Positions 22,010 to 29,989 of a DNA stretch of 64,000 nt are shown piece by piece. The notes beneath the pieces were generated by a model. The model had not been told where the DNA came from. It made no database searches and worked only from the letters and a program-made list of their open reading frames with translations. The DNA is from Homoserinibacter gongjuensis (GTDB lineage Bacteria; Actinomycetota; Actinomycetes; Actinomycetales; Microbacteriaceae). Each line of letters opens with the position of its first letter. Position 1 is the first letter of the stretch. The stretch spans positions 2,232,001 to 2,296,000 of the forward strand of contig NZ_BSVA01000001.1 of assembly GCF_030161875.1 (NCBI RefSeq), read 5' to 3'. A program made the position numbers and the translations under genes.

Positions 22010-22133
22010 CCCAAATCAAGGACCTGCGCGCCCGAATCAAGGACTCCGTGTTGCAGAAGTTGCCCCGAGTGGACGATGAGACCGACTTCGGGTCAGATCT
22101 CCTTGACTTGGGCGCGCAGGTCCTTGATTCGGG
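22010..22133. repeat. Long inverted repeat, core AATCAAGGACCTGCGCGCCC
   Basis: The left arm is 22010-22043 and the right arm 22100-22133; the arms match at 31 of 34 positions, with a 56-base spacer. Each arm itself holds two copies of a short motif (AATCAAGGA or close), so the element has four motif copies. It lies between the divergent lipoprotein and murI genes, about 75 bases before murI. There is no following T-run, so it is not a standard terminator. Confidence 0.8.
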
Positions 22134-22207
22134 AACAGAGTTCCGCGGAGGGTCACCGCACCGCGCCAGGCGCGAAGCCGCGCCCGGGCGCTCGGTACGC
22201 TGGAACC

Positions 22208-23055
22208 GTGACCGCATCCGTGCCGACCGACGCGCCCATCGGGGTGTTCGACTCCGGAGTGGGGGCCTCACCGTCGCCCGCGCGATCCTCGATCAGCTGC
22301 CGAACGAGGCCATCGTGTACGTCGGCGACACCGCGAACGGGCCGTACGGCCCGCGACCGATCGCCGAGGTGCGCGCGCTCGCGCTCGGCGTCATGGACGA
22401 CCTCGTGGCGCAGGGCGTGAAGGCGCTCGTGATCGCGTGCAACACCGCATCCGCCGCCGTGCTGCGGGATGCGCGCGAGCGGTACGAGCTCGGTGCGGGC
22501 ATCCCGGTGGTCGAGGTGATCCAGCCGGCCGTGCGCGCCGCCGTGCGGGCGACCCGCAACGGACGCGTGGGCGTGATCGGAACGCAGGGCACCATCCGGT
22601 CCCGCGCCTACGACGACGCCTTCGCCGCCGCCGACGGACTGCAGCTCACCAGCCGCGCGTGCCCGCGCTTCGTCGAGTTCGTCGAGGCGGGCATCACGAG
22701 CGGTCCCGAGTTGTTCCGCTTCGCGCGGCAGTACCTCGACCCGCTCATCGAGGCCGACATCGACACCCTCGTGCTGGGCTGCACCCACTACCCGCTCATG
22801 TCGGCCGCGATCCAATTCATCATGGGTCCGGATGTGCGGCTCGTCTCGAGCGCGGAGGAGACGGCAGCCGACGTCTACCGCACCCTGGTGTCGCACGGCA
22901 TCGAGCGCACGGCGCAGACACCGCCCGTGCACCGCTTCGAGTCGACCGGCGACGACGAGATCGTGTTCCGCACCCTCGCCGCACGCTTCCTCGGCCCCGA
23001 GGTGCGGCACGTCGAGGCGTTCCCGACGGGCACCATCCCCGTCGTCGGCGCCTGA
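22208..23055 (+). CDS. murI: Glutamate racemase; frameshifted
   Basis: Restored length is about 282 residues. The two catalytic cysteines are in [12 protein letters not shown] and LGCTHYPLM, and the N-terminal [17 protein letters not shown] is typical. It interconverts L- and D-glutamate for peptidoglycan precursors in the cytoplasm. One G is missing from the run 22261-22265, right after FDSGV. Because the enzyme is essential in most bacteria, this break is almost certainly a read error. It is followed closely by rph and rdgB, a common actinobacterial order. Confidence 0.93.
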
Positions 23056-23095
23056 CGGTACCGTGCATCGCATCCATCCACCGATCGGAGAACCC

Positions 23096-23845
23096 ATGAC
23101 CGACAGCCCCGCCCCGCGCCTCATCCGCGCCGACGGCCGCCACGCCGACCAGCTGCGGCCCGTCACGATCGAGCGCGGCTGGAGCCGCCAGGCCGAGGGC
23201 AGCGCGCTCATCTCATTCGGCAACACGCGCGTGCTCTGCACGGCGAGCTTCACGAACGGCGTGCCGCGCTGGCTCACGGGCAAGGGCACGGGATGGGTCA
23301 CGGCCGAGTACGCCATGTTGCCGCGCTCCACCAACGAGCGGATGGATCGCGAATCCGTGAAGGGACGTGTCGGCGGGCGCACCCACGAGATCTCGCGCCT
23401 CGTCGGCCGCAGCCTGCGGGCCATCATCGACACGAAGGCGCTCGGTGAGAACACGATCGTGATCGACTGCGACGTGCTGCAGGCCGACGGCGGCACCCGC
23501 ACGGCCGCCATCACCGGCGCCTACGTCGCACTCGCGGATGCTGTGGCCTGGGGCCGCGAGAAGGGCTTCATCGGCAAGAACTCTCGTGCGCTCATCGACA
23601 CGGTGTCGGCGGTGAGCGTCGGCATCATCGACGGCACGCCCATGCTCGACCTGGCATACACGGAAGACGTGCGGGCCGAGACCGACATGAACATCGTGGT
23701 CACCGGTCGCGGCCTGTTCGTCGAGGTGCAGGGCACGGCCGAGGGGGCGCCGTTCGACCGTCGCGAACTCGACGCGCTGCTCGATCTCGGGCTCGCAGGC
23801 AACGCCGAGCTGGCCCGCATCCAGACGGAGGCGCTCAGCGCATGA
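23096..23845 (+). CDS. rph: Ribonuclease PH
   Basis: The protein has 249 residues. Conserved parts include [63 protein letters not shown] and [20 protein letters not shown]. It is a phosphorolytic 3'-to-5' exoribonuclease that trims tRNA precursors. ATG 23096 is preceded by GGAGAA. The stop overlaps the start of rdgB by 4 bases. Confidence 0.97.
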   Translation: MTDSPAPRLIRADGRHADQLRPVTIERGWSRQAEGSALISFGNTRVLCTASFTNGVPRWLTGKGTGWVTAEYAMLPRSTNERMDRESVKGRVGGRTHEISRLVGRSLRAIIDTKALGENTIVIDCDVLQADGGTRTAAITGAYVALADAVAWGREKGFIGKNSRALIDTVSAVSVGIIDGTPMLDLAYTEDVRAETDMNIVVTGRGLFVEVQGTAEGAPFDRRELDALLDLGLAGNAELARIQTEALSA

Positions 23846-24420
23846 CGACGTTCGTGCTCGCCACCCACAACGCGCACAAGGTCGAGGAGCTGCGTCTCAT
23901 CCTCGGCGAGCGGCTCGGGCCGCATGAGCTCATCGGTTACGACGGGCCGGAGCCCGTCGAAGACGGCGACACCTTCGAGGCCAACGCCCTCATCAAGGCG
24001 CGTGCCGCCTACGCCCACACAGGGCTGCCCTCGCTCGCCGACGACTCGGGCATCTCGGTGCGCGCGCTGGGCGGCGCCCCTGGCATCCATTCCGCGCGCT
24101 ACGCGGGCACCCGCGACGATGTCGACAACTACACGCTGCTGCTCAAGAACCTCGAGGGTGAGACCGACCGAGCCGCCGACTTCGTGTGCGCCGCCGCTCT
24201 CGTCGACGGTGAGCGCGAGGTCGTGGTGCGCGGCGTCTGGCCCGGCGAGGTGCTCGAGGCGCCATCGGGTGCGCACGGTTTCGGCTACGACCCGGTGTTC
24301 CACCCCGACGGCATCGCCACGAGCTCGGCCGAGCTCACCGCCGACGAGAAGAGCGCCATCAGCCACCGCTCTCGCGCCTTCGGGGCGCTGCTCGAGCAGC
24401 TGCGCGAGCTCTACGGCTGA
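23842..24420 (+). CDS. rdgB: Non-canonical purine NTP pyrophosphatase (XTP/dITP)
   Basis: The protein has 192 residues. It begins [18 protein letters not shown] (the T/SxNxxK substrate-binding motif), then [31 protein letters not shown] and GFGYDPVF, and ends with SHRSRAF. It hydrolyses XTP, ITP and dITP to keep them out of nucleic acids. It is coupled to rph by an ATGA overlap. Confidence 0.97.
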   Translation: MTTFVLATHNAHKVEELRLILGERLGPHELIGYDGPEPVEDGDTFEANALIKARAAYAHTGLPSLADDSGISVRALGGAPGIHSARYAGTRDDVDNYTLLLKNLEGETDRAADFVCAAALVDGEREVVVRGVWPGEVLEAPSGAHGFGYDPVFHPDGIATSSAELTADEKSAISHRSRAFGALLEQLRELYG

Positions 24421-24524
24421 GCGTGCGGGTCGCGGTCGGTGCCCCGCCTGAGAACGGTTGTGAGCAGCGTTCCCGAGAAGCCGGATGCGACCCCCGGTGC
24501 GCGGTTCCGGCCTAGCCTGGAGGG

Positions 24525-25439
24525 GTGGCACACGGGCATGATCACGCGCGCGCCGCGAAGGGTAACCGCACGCGGCTGACGATCGCGCTCGCCATCACGC
24601 TGCTCGTGCTCGTGGCCGAGGTCGTGGGTGCCGCCCTCTCGGGATCCCTCGCGCTGCTGGGCGACGCCGGCCACATGTCGAGCGACTCGATCGGTCTCGC
24701 GGTGGCGCTCGTCGCATCCGTCGTCGCCGCACGACCGGCGACCGACCGCCACACCTTCGGCTTCCAGCGCATGGAGGTGCTCGCGGCCCTCGCGAACGGC
24801 CTGATCCTCGTGGTGGTGGCCGTCTTCGTCGCCATCGAGGCCGTGCGGCGGCTCGTGGAACCGGGCGCCCACATCGATGCCGTGCCGATGCTCGTGATCG
24901 CGGCCGTCGGGCTGGCCGCGAACGTCGTCGCGTTCCTCGTGCTGCGCGGCGGTGACCGCAGCTCGCTCAACATGCGCGGCGCCCTGCTCGAGGTGTTCGG
25001 CGACATGCTCGGGTCGATCGCCGCGATCGTGGCGGCCGCGGTGATCCTGGTGACGGGGTTCGCCGCGGCGGATGCGGTGGCGTCGCTCGTGATCGCCGCC
25101 CTCATCGCCCCGCGCGCCTTCCTGCTGCTGCGTGACGTCGTGCGCGTGCTCACCGAGTCGGCGCCGCGCGATCGCAGCGTCGCACAGATCCGCGACCACC
25201 TGTGCGGTGCGCCCGGGGTGATCGATGTGCACGACGTGCACATCTGGAACATCACCTCCGGTGCCCCCGTCTTCACCGCCCACGTCGTGGTCGAGCCCGG
25301 TGTCTTCGAGCGCGGCGAGACGCACACCATGCTCGACACCCTCGGCGGCTGCCTCGCCGAGCACTTCGACGTCGCGCATTCCACGTTCCAGCTCGAGCCC
25401 GCGGGGCACGTCGAACACGAGGAGCACGCTCATCGCTAG
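24525..25439 (+). CDS. Cation diffusion facilitator (CDF) metal exporter
   Basis: The protein has 304 residues. It has a His-rich start (AHGHDHA), six membrane segments and a cytosolic C-terminal domain (VHDVHIWNITSG). The metal site in helix 2 is GDAGHMSSDS (HxxxD). In helix 5 it reads LLEVFGDMLGS, so Glu stands where well-studied zinc exporters have His (HVLGD). The gene is tightly coupled to an MntR-type regulator and lies upstream of a manganese/iron importer, so export of Mn, Fe or Zn is possible. The start is GTG 24525. Confidence 0.9.
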   Translation: MAHGHDHARAAKGNRTRLTIALAITLLVLVAEVVGAALSGSLALLGDAGHMSSDSIGLAVALVASVVAARPATDRHTFGFQRMEVLAALANGLILVVVAVFVAIEAVRRLVEPGAHIDAVPMLVIAAVGLAANVVAFLVLRGGDRSSLNMRGALLEVFGDMLGSIAAIVAAAVILVTGFAAADAVASLVIAALIAPRAFLLLRDVVRVLTESAPRDRSVAQIRDHLCGAPGVIDVHDVHIWNITSGAPVFTAHVVVEPGVFERGETHTMLDTLGGCLAEHFDVAHSTFQLEPAGHVEHEEHAHR

Positions 25440-26046
25440 GTCTGCATCCTCCACGATCGAGGACTACCTCAAGACGATCTACTCCCACACCGAGTGGCAG
25501 GACGTGCCGATCACCGGCTCGCAGCTCGCCGCCCGCCTCGGGGTGGTTCCGTCGACGGTCACCGAGATGGTGAAGAAGCTCGCCTCTCTCGGGCTCGTGA
25601 CGCACGCCCCCTACGGAGCCATCACGTTGACGGATGCGGGCCGCACCGAGGCGCTGCGCATGGTGCGCCGCCACCGGCTCGTGGAGACCTGGCTCGTCGA
25701 GGGCTTCGGCTACAGCTGGGACGAGGTGCATGACGAGGCCGAGGTGCTCGAGCACGCCTTGAGCGATCGGCTGCTCGACGCCCTCGACGCGCAGCTGGGG
25801 CGTCCGCGGCGCGACCCGCACGGCGACCCGATCCCGGATGCGACGGGTCACGTCGAGCACCCGCCGGCCGAACTCGCGTGCGAACTGCCCGCAGGCACGC
25901 GCGGTCGGGTGGCCCGGATCAGCGACCGCGACGGAGAGGTGCTGCGCCGGATGGGGGAGCAGGGCCTCGGGCTCGACACGATCGTCACGATCGACGAGCT
26001 GCCCGAGGGCACGGCCGAGGCGGTCTGGATCACCCCGCTCGACTGA
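25432..26046 (+). CDS. mntR: MntR/DtxR-family metal-dependent repressor
   Basis: The protein has about 204 residues. The N-terminal winged helix reads STIEDYLKTIYSHTEWQDVP with the recognition helix VVPSTVTEMVKKLASLGLVT. The dimerization and metal-binding domain has HRLVETWLVEGFGYSWDEVH, DEAEVLEHALSDRL and the RDPHGDPIP loop, followed by an SH3-like domain. It should repress mntH and perhaps the CDF gene when metal is bound. No ATG, GTG or TTG lies in frame before the conserved block: the codon ATC at 25432, overlapping the CDF stop, is the best candidate, or a start was damaged by a read error. Two palindromes begin exactly at its stop codon. Confidence 0.88.
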   Translation: MARSASSTIEDYLKTIYSHTEWQDVPITGSQLAARLGVVPSTVTEMVKKLASLGLVTHAPYGAITLTDAGRTEALRMVRRHRLVETWLVEGFGYSWDEVHDEAEVLEHALSDRLLDALDAQLGRPRRDPHGDPIPDATGHVEHPPAELACELPAGTRGRVARISDRDGEVLRRMGEQGLGLDTIVTIDELPEGTAEAVWITPLD

Positions 26047-26089
26047 TTTCGGGTCGCCGAAATCTCTGCTAATTTCGGGATACCGAAAT
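26046..26089. promoter_or_regulatory. Two MntR-type operator palindromes before mntH
   Basis: ATTTCGG-GTCG-CCGAAAT (26046-26063) and ATTTCGG-GATA-CCGAAAT (26072-26089) have identical 7-base arms and centres 26 bases apart, 16 bases before the mntH start. Being A/T-rich dyads between a DtxR-family gene and its likely target, they are almost surely its binding sites and overlap the importer's promoter. Confidence 0.8.
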
Positions 26090-26105
26090 CGTGCAGGAGG
26101 CAGCC

Positions 26106-27354
26106 GTGACCCGCTCCGCGGAACCGTCGGTGATCGCGCGGCGCGCGCGGGCGGGCGTCTGGGGGTTGCTCGGCCCCGCGATGGTCGCGGGCGTGGCCTA
26201 CCTCGATCCCGGCAATGTGGCGAGCAACGCGAGCGCGGGCGCCGAGTACGGCTACCTCCTGGTGTGGGTCGTCGTGGTGGGCAACGCGATGGCGTGGCTC
26301 ATCCAGTACCTCTCCGCGAAGCTCGGCGTCGCGACCGGGCTGAGCCTGCCCGCTCTGCTCGGCATCCGCATCCGTTCCCGCCCCGGCCGCTTCGCGTACT
26401 GGGCGCAGGCCGAGCTCGTGGCGATGGCGACGGACGTGGCCGAGGTGCTCGGGGAGCGATCGCGCTCAACCTGCTGTTCGGGCTGCCGCTGCTGCTCGGT
26501 GGACTCATCACCGGCGCGGTCTCGCTCGCGCTGCTCGTCCTGCACAGCCGCCGCGGACCCAGGCTGTTCGAGCGCGTGGTGGTGGGGCTCGTCGCCATCA
26601 TCGCGATCGGCTTCTGCGCGGGGCTCGTGGTGGCGCCCGTCGACCCCGCCGCGACTGTCGCGGGGCTCGTGCCGCGGTTCACGGATGCCGGGTCGGTGCT
26701 GCTGGCGGCCTCGATTCTCGGCGCTACCGTGATGCCGCACGCGATCTACGCGCACTCCGCCCTCACGCGCGACCGCTTCGGCGGTGTTCCGGAGGGGCCG
26801 CACCGCCAGCTCGTGCTGCGGGCGACCCGCATCGACGTGACGATCGCCCTCGCCATCGCGGGCACCGTGAATCTCGTGATCCTGCTGCTCGCGGCGGCGA
26901 CCCTTCCGGGTGTCGCGGGCACCGACACGCTCGAGGGGCGCATGCGGCGATCGGCGCCGCTCTGGGACTGGTCGTGGCGACCCTCTTCGCGGTGGGGCTG
27001 TTGGCATCCGGGCTCGCGTCGACCTCCGTGGGCGCCTACGCCGGCGCCGAGATCATGCAGGGGCTGCTGCGGGTGCGGGTGCCGCTGCTCGTGCGGCGGC
27101 TCGTGACGCTCGTGCCGGCGCTGCTGCTGCTCGTGGTCGGCGCGCCACCCACCCTGTCGCTCGTGTTGAGTCAGGTGGTGTTGTCGTTCGGCATCCCGTT
27201 CGCGCTCGTTCCGCTCGTGGCGCTCACGACGCGGCGCGAGCTCATGGGGGATGCCGCCAACCGGCCGTGGACGACGGTGCTCGCCGCGGTCGCCGCGGGA
27301 CTGCTGATCGTGCTCAACGTGACCCTGCTGGTGCTGCTCGCCACGGGGGCGTGA
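26106..27354 (+). CDS. mntH: NRAMP family Mn2+/Fe2+ transporter; frameshifted twice
   Basis: Restored length is about 416 residues with eleven hydrophobic segments. The metal-binding motif DPGN is in VAYLDPGNVASNASAG, and MPHAIYAHSAL in helix 6 is the second family signature. It is a proton-coupled importer of Mn2+ (or Fe2+) in the plasma membrane. The GTG start 26106 has AGGAGG 6 bases upstream. Two single-base losses, at GGGG 26451-26454 (before AIALNLLFG) and GGGG 26935-26938 (after DTLEG), split it into three frames. Two MntR-type palindromes lie directly upstream. Confidence 0.92.
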
Positions 27355-27361
27355 CCGGCGG

Positions 27362-27441
27362 GCGTCCCGTCTACATGGTCAGTTGGGCTGCGGGTGCGGC
27401 GCGCCCGGCGTCAGCGACGGTTCGCCATGTAGCCGGGACGC
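27362..27441. repeat. Inverted repeat with core TCTACATGG, copy 1
   Basis: The arms GCGTCCCGTCTACATGG (27362-27378) and CCATGTAGCCGGGACGC (27425-27441) match at 16 of 17 positions, with a 46-base spacer. It lies between the convergent ends of mntH and the DedA gene. A related element with the same core is at 55399-55468. Confidence 0.75.
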
Positions 27442-27451
27442 GAAGTGGCGC

Positions 27452-28222
27452 TCAGTCGTCGAGCACGTCGGGGTCGAGCACGATCTCGGCCTCGCTCAGC
27501 GGCGGCTCACCCGAGTTGCGGGCGCGACGGGCCTTCACCACACCCTGGATGTAGTGGTACACGGTCGGGATCACGGCAAGCGCGATCGCGCACAGCAGGA
27601 TCACGTCGATGTACTCGGTGACGAAGTCGGCGAGGGGCGGGATGTAGCCGAGCAGGAAGCCCGCGAAGGTGAGGCCCGCGCCCCAGATGAGCGCCCCGAC
27701 CGCGTTGTAGAGCGAGTAGCGCTTGTAGTTCATGTGCGCGACGCCTGCCGCGACGGGCGCGAAGGTGCGCACGATCGGCACGAAACGCGCGATCACGATC
27801 GCGAGCGGTCCCCAGCGCTCGAAGAACTTGTTGGTGCGGATGACGTTCTCCCGGGAGAACAGGCCGCTCTCGCGCTTCTCGAAGATGCGCGGTCCCGCCT
27901 TGTGTCCGATGAGGTAGCCGACCTCGCCGCCGAGGAACGCCGCGACGGCGATGGCGATGCACACCCACCAGATCGGGATCTGGATGCCGGTGCCCGACTC
28001 GGTCATGGTGCCGGTGAAGCTCAACAGTCCGGTGATGATGAGCAGGGTGTCGCCCGGGAGGATGAAGCCCACGAGCAGGCCGGTCTCGGCGAAGACGATG
28101 AGACACACCACGAGCAGCGCCCACGGGCCGGCGTTCACGATGATCTCGTGCGGGTCGAGCCATGGGATCAGCCCCATGGGGGCGGCGGCGATGAACGCGA
28201 GGGCGGCGGTGGTGAAAGGCAC
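27452..28222 (-). CDS. DedA-family membrane protein
   Basis: The protein has about 256 residues. Family motifs are ETGLLVGFILPGDTLLI (re-entrant loop), GGEVGYLIGHKAG and FVPIVRTFAPVAAGVAHM, followed by further membrane spans and a charged C-terminal tail. DedA/SNARE-associated proteins are lipid carriers; members flip or recycle undecaprenyl phosphate or other phospholipids. The GTG start 28222 was preferred because VPFTTAALAF begins the first hydrophobic part. It converges with mntH and stands alone. Confidence 0.9.
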   Translation of the reverse strand: MPFTTAALAFIAAAPMGLIPWLDPHEIIVNAGPWALLVVCLIVFAETGLLVGFILPGDTLLIITGLLSFTGTMTESGTGIQIPIWWVCIAIAVAAFLGGEVGYLIGHKAGPRIFEKRESGLFSRENVIRTNKFFERWGPLAIVIARFVPIVRTFAPVAAGVAHMNYKRYSLYNAVGALIWGAGLTFAGFLLGYIPPLADFVTEYIDVILLCAIALAVIPTVYHYIQGVVKARRARNSGEPPLSEAEIVLDPDVLDD

Positions 28223-28345
28223 GCAGAGATCTCCTGGTACGTCGGTCGCGGACGCGATCGGCGGTCGGGTGGCGCGTTCAGCGTAGCCGCTGGCGAGTCG
28301 CCGTACCTGGGGGTTGGCCCCCGGATTGCAGGGGGTGGACACGGA

Positions 28346-28429
28346 TGGTGCGGGAGGCGGGGCTCGAACCCGCATGCCGTGAGGCACAGGAACCTAAATC
28401 CTGCGTGTCTACCGTTCCACCACTCCCGC
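28346..28429 (-). tRNA. tRNA-Leu (anticodon UAG)
   Basis: The 84-base gene reads on the minus strand. The acceptor stem GCGGGAG pairs with CTCCCGC, the T-arm contains GGGTTCGAGCCCC, and the discriminator A and CCA are encoded. The anticodon stem is CAGGA/TCCTG with loop TTTAGGT, giving anticodon TAG, which reads CUA and CUG. The long variable arm (GCCTCACGGC region) is typical of class II leucine tRNA. Confidence 0.95.
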
Positions 28430-28474
28430 GGGCCGCAACAGTCTATGGCCCGGGTTGCCGCACCGAGACCGGAC

Positions 28475-28520
28475 AGCCCTCCGAAATGTGACACCGCGGC
28501 GCATCACATTTCGGAGGGCT
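28475..28520. repeat. Perfect 17-base inverted repeat between tRNA-Leu and the NDH-2 gene
   Basis: AGCCCTCCGAAATGTGA (28475-28491) and its exact complement TCACATTTCGGAGGGCT (28504-28520) are separated by 12 bases. It ends 35 bases before the NDH-2 start codon, so it lies in the leader or promoter of the respiratory operon and not at a gene end. It could be a large operator or a transcript hairpin. Confidence 0.8.
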
Positions 28521-28555
28521 ACGTGGTCTTAAGGGTGAGAGCGAACGGAGAGATC

Positions 28556-29989
28556 ATGCGCAGGATTCTCATCATCGGTGGCGGCTACGCCGGTTTCTAC
28601 ACCGCCTGGCAGCTCGAGAAGAAGCTGCGGCCCGACGAGGCCGAGATCACGATCGTCGAGCCGCGGTCGTACATGACCTACCAGCCCTTCCTGCCGGAGG
28701 TGGTCGCCGGCTCCGTCGAGGCGCGCCACGTGGCCATCTCGTTGCGCAGCAACCTGCGGCGCACGACGATCGTGCCGGGCCGCGTGACGTCGATCACGCA
28801 CGCCGACAAGCGCGTGCAGGTCGAGATGCCCGATGGTCCGCCGCGCACCCTCGAGTACGACATCATCGTCGTCACTGCGGGTGCGGTCACCCGCACCTTC
28901 CCGATCGAGGGTCTCGCCGAGAACGCGATCGGGCTGAAGACGGTCGAGGAGGCGGTCGCCGTGCGCGATCGGCTGCTGACCTCCGTCGAACGCGCGGCAG
29001 CGCTGCCGGACGGCCCGGAGCGTCGTCGCCTGCTGACCTTCACCGTGGTCGGCGGAGGGTTCTCGGGCGTCGAGATCTTCGGCGAAATGCTCGCGCTCGC
29101 CACCGCGCTGTTGAGGTCCTACCCCGAGCTGTCGTTCTCGGAGCTGAGCTTCCACCTCATCGAGGCCAACACCCGGATACTGCCGGAGGTGACCGACAAG
29201 CCGGGCGAATGGGTCGTCAAGCATCTCACCCAACGCGGCGCCCACATCCATCTCGGCACGCAGCTGGTGTCGGCCCGGGACGGTCACGTGGTCTTGTCGA
29301 CCGGCGAAGAGTACGACACCAACGTGCTCGTCTGGGCGGCGGGCAACGCGGCCAATCCGGTGGTCGCGAGTCAGGCCGATCTGCCGATCGACCCGCGCGG
29401 CCTGATTCTCACCCGGGCCGACCTGCGGATCGGCACCGACACGATGATCGTCGAGGATGCTTGGGCGGCGGGCGACAACGCGTTCGTTCCCGATCTCGCC
29501 ATCGGTGAGGGTGCCCGCGCGGTGCCCAACGCCCAGCACGCGGTGCGGCAGGCGAAGCGGCTCGCGAAGAACCTCGCCGCGGTGCTTCGCGGGGATCGCC
29601 CGGTCGCCTACCTGCACCACAGCCTCGGCACGGTGGCGACCCTCGGACTCGGCTACGGCATCTTCCAGTACCGCCGCATCGTCATCAAGGGGGCGCTGGC
29701 GTGGCTCATGCACCGCGGCTACCACGTGCTCGCGGTGCCCACCTGGCAGCGCAAGGCGCGCGTGCTCGCGCTGTGGATCGTCGCGTTCCTCTTCGGTCGC
29801 GACATCATCGCGCTGCCCTACGTGCAGCAGCCGCGCGCCGCGTTCCTTGCCGCGATCCCGGCGCCCGTGCCCCGGCCGGCAGCTCTGCCACCGGCCGAGC
29901 ACGCGGCCGCTGCGGAGGCCCAGCCCGCTACGGAGGCTAAGCCCGTTGCGGAGGCCGAGCCCATCGCGGAGGTGCGCCGTGCCGGTTAA
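28556..29989 (+). CDS. Type II NADH dehydrogenase-like flavoprotein (NDH-2)
   Basis: The protein has 477 residues. The FAD-binding Rossmann motif ILIIGGGYAGFYTAWQLEKK is at the N-terminus, the NAD(P)H-binding motif VVGGGFSGVEIFGEM at about 163-177, and the second FAD segment AWAAGDNAFVP at about 302. The C-terminal part has the amphipathic/hydrophobic anchor typical of actinobacterial NDH-2 (ARVLALWIVAFLFGRDIIAL) followed by a repetitive Ala/Glu/Pro tail. It oxidises NADH and passes electrons to quinone at the inner membrane face. Its stop lies 11 bases inside the start of the cytochrome b paralogue, so the two are translated together, which is unusual. Confidence 0.9.
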   Translation: MRRILIIGGGYAGFYTAWQLEKKLRPDEAEITIVEPRSYMTYQPFLPEVVAGSVEARHVAISLRSNLRRTTIVPGRVTSITHADKRVQVEMPDGPPRTLEYDIIVVTAGAVTRTFPIEGLAENAIGLKTVEEAVAVRDRLLTSVERAAALPDGPERRRLLTFTVVGGGFSGVEIFGEMLALATALLRSYPELSFSELSFHLIEANTRILPEVTDKPGEWVVKHLTQRGAHIHLGTQLVSARDGHVVLSTGEEYDTNVLVWAAGNAANPVVASQADLPIDPRGLILTRADLRIGTDTMIVEDAWAAGDNAFVPDLAIGEGARAVPNAQHAVRQAKRLAKNLAAVLRGDRPVAYLHHSLGTVATLGLGYGIFQYRRIVIKGALAWLMHRGYHVLAVPTWQRKARVLALWIVAFLFGRDIIALPYVQQPRAAFLAAIPAPVPRPAALPPAEHAAAAEAQPATEAKPVAEAEPIAEVRRAG

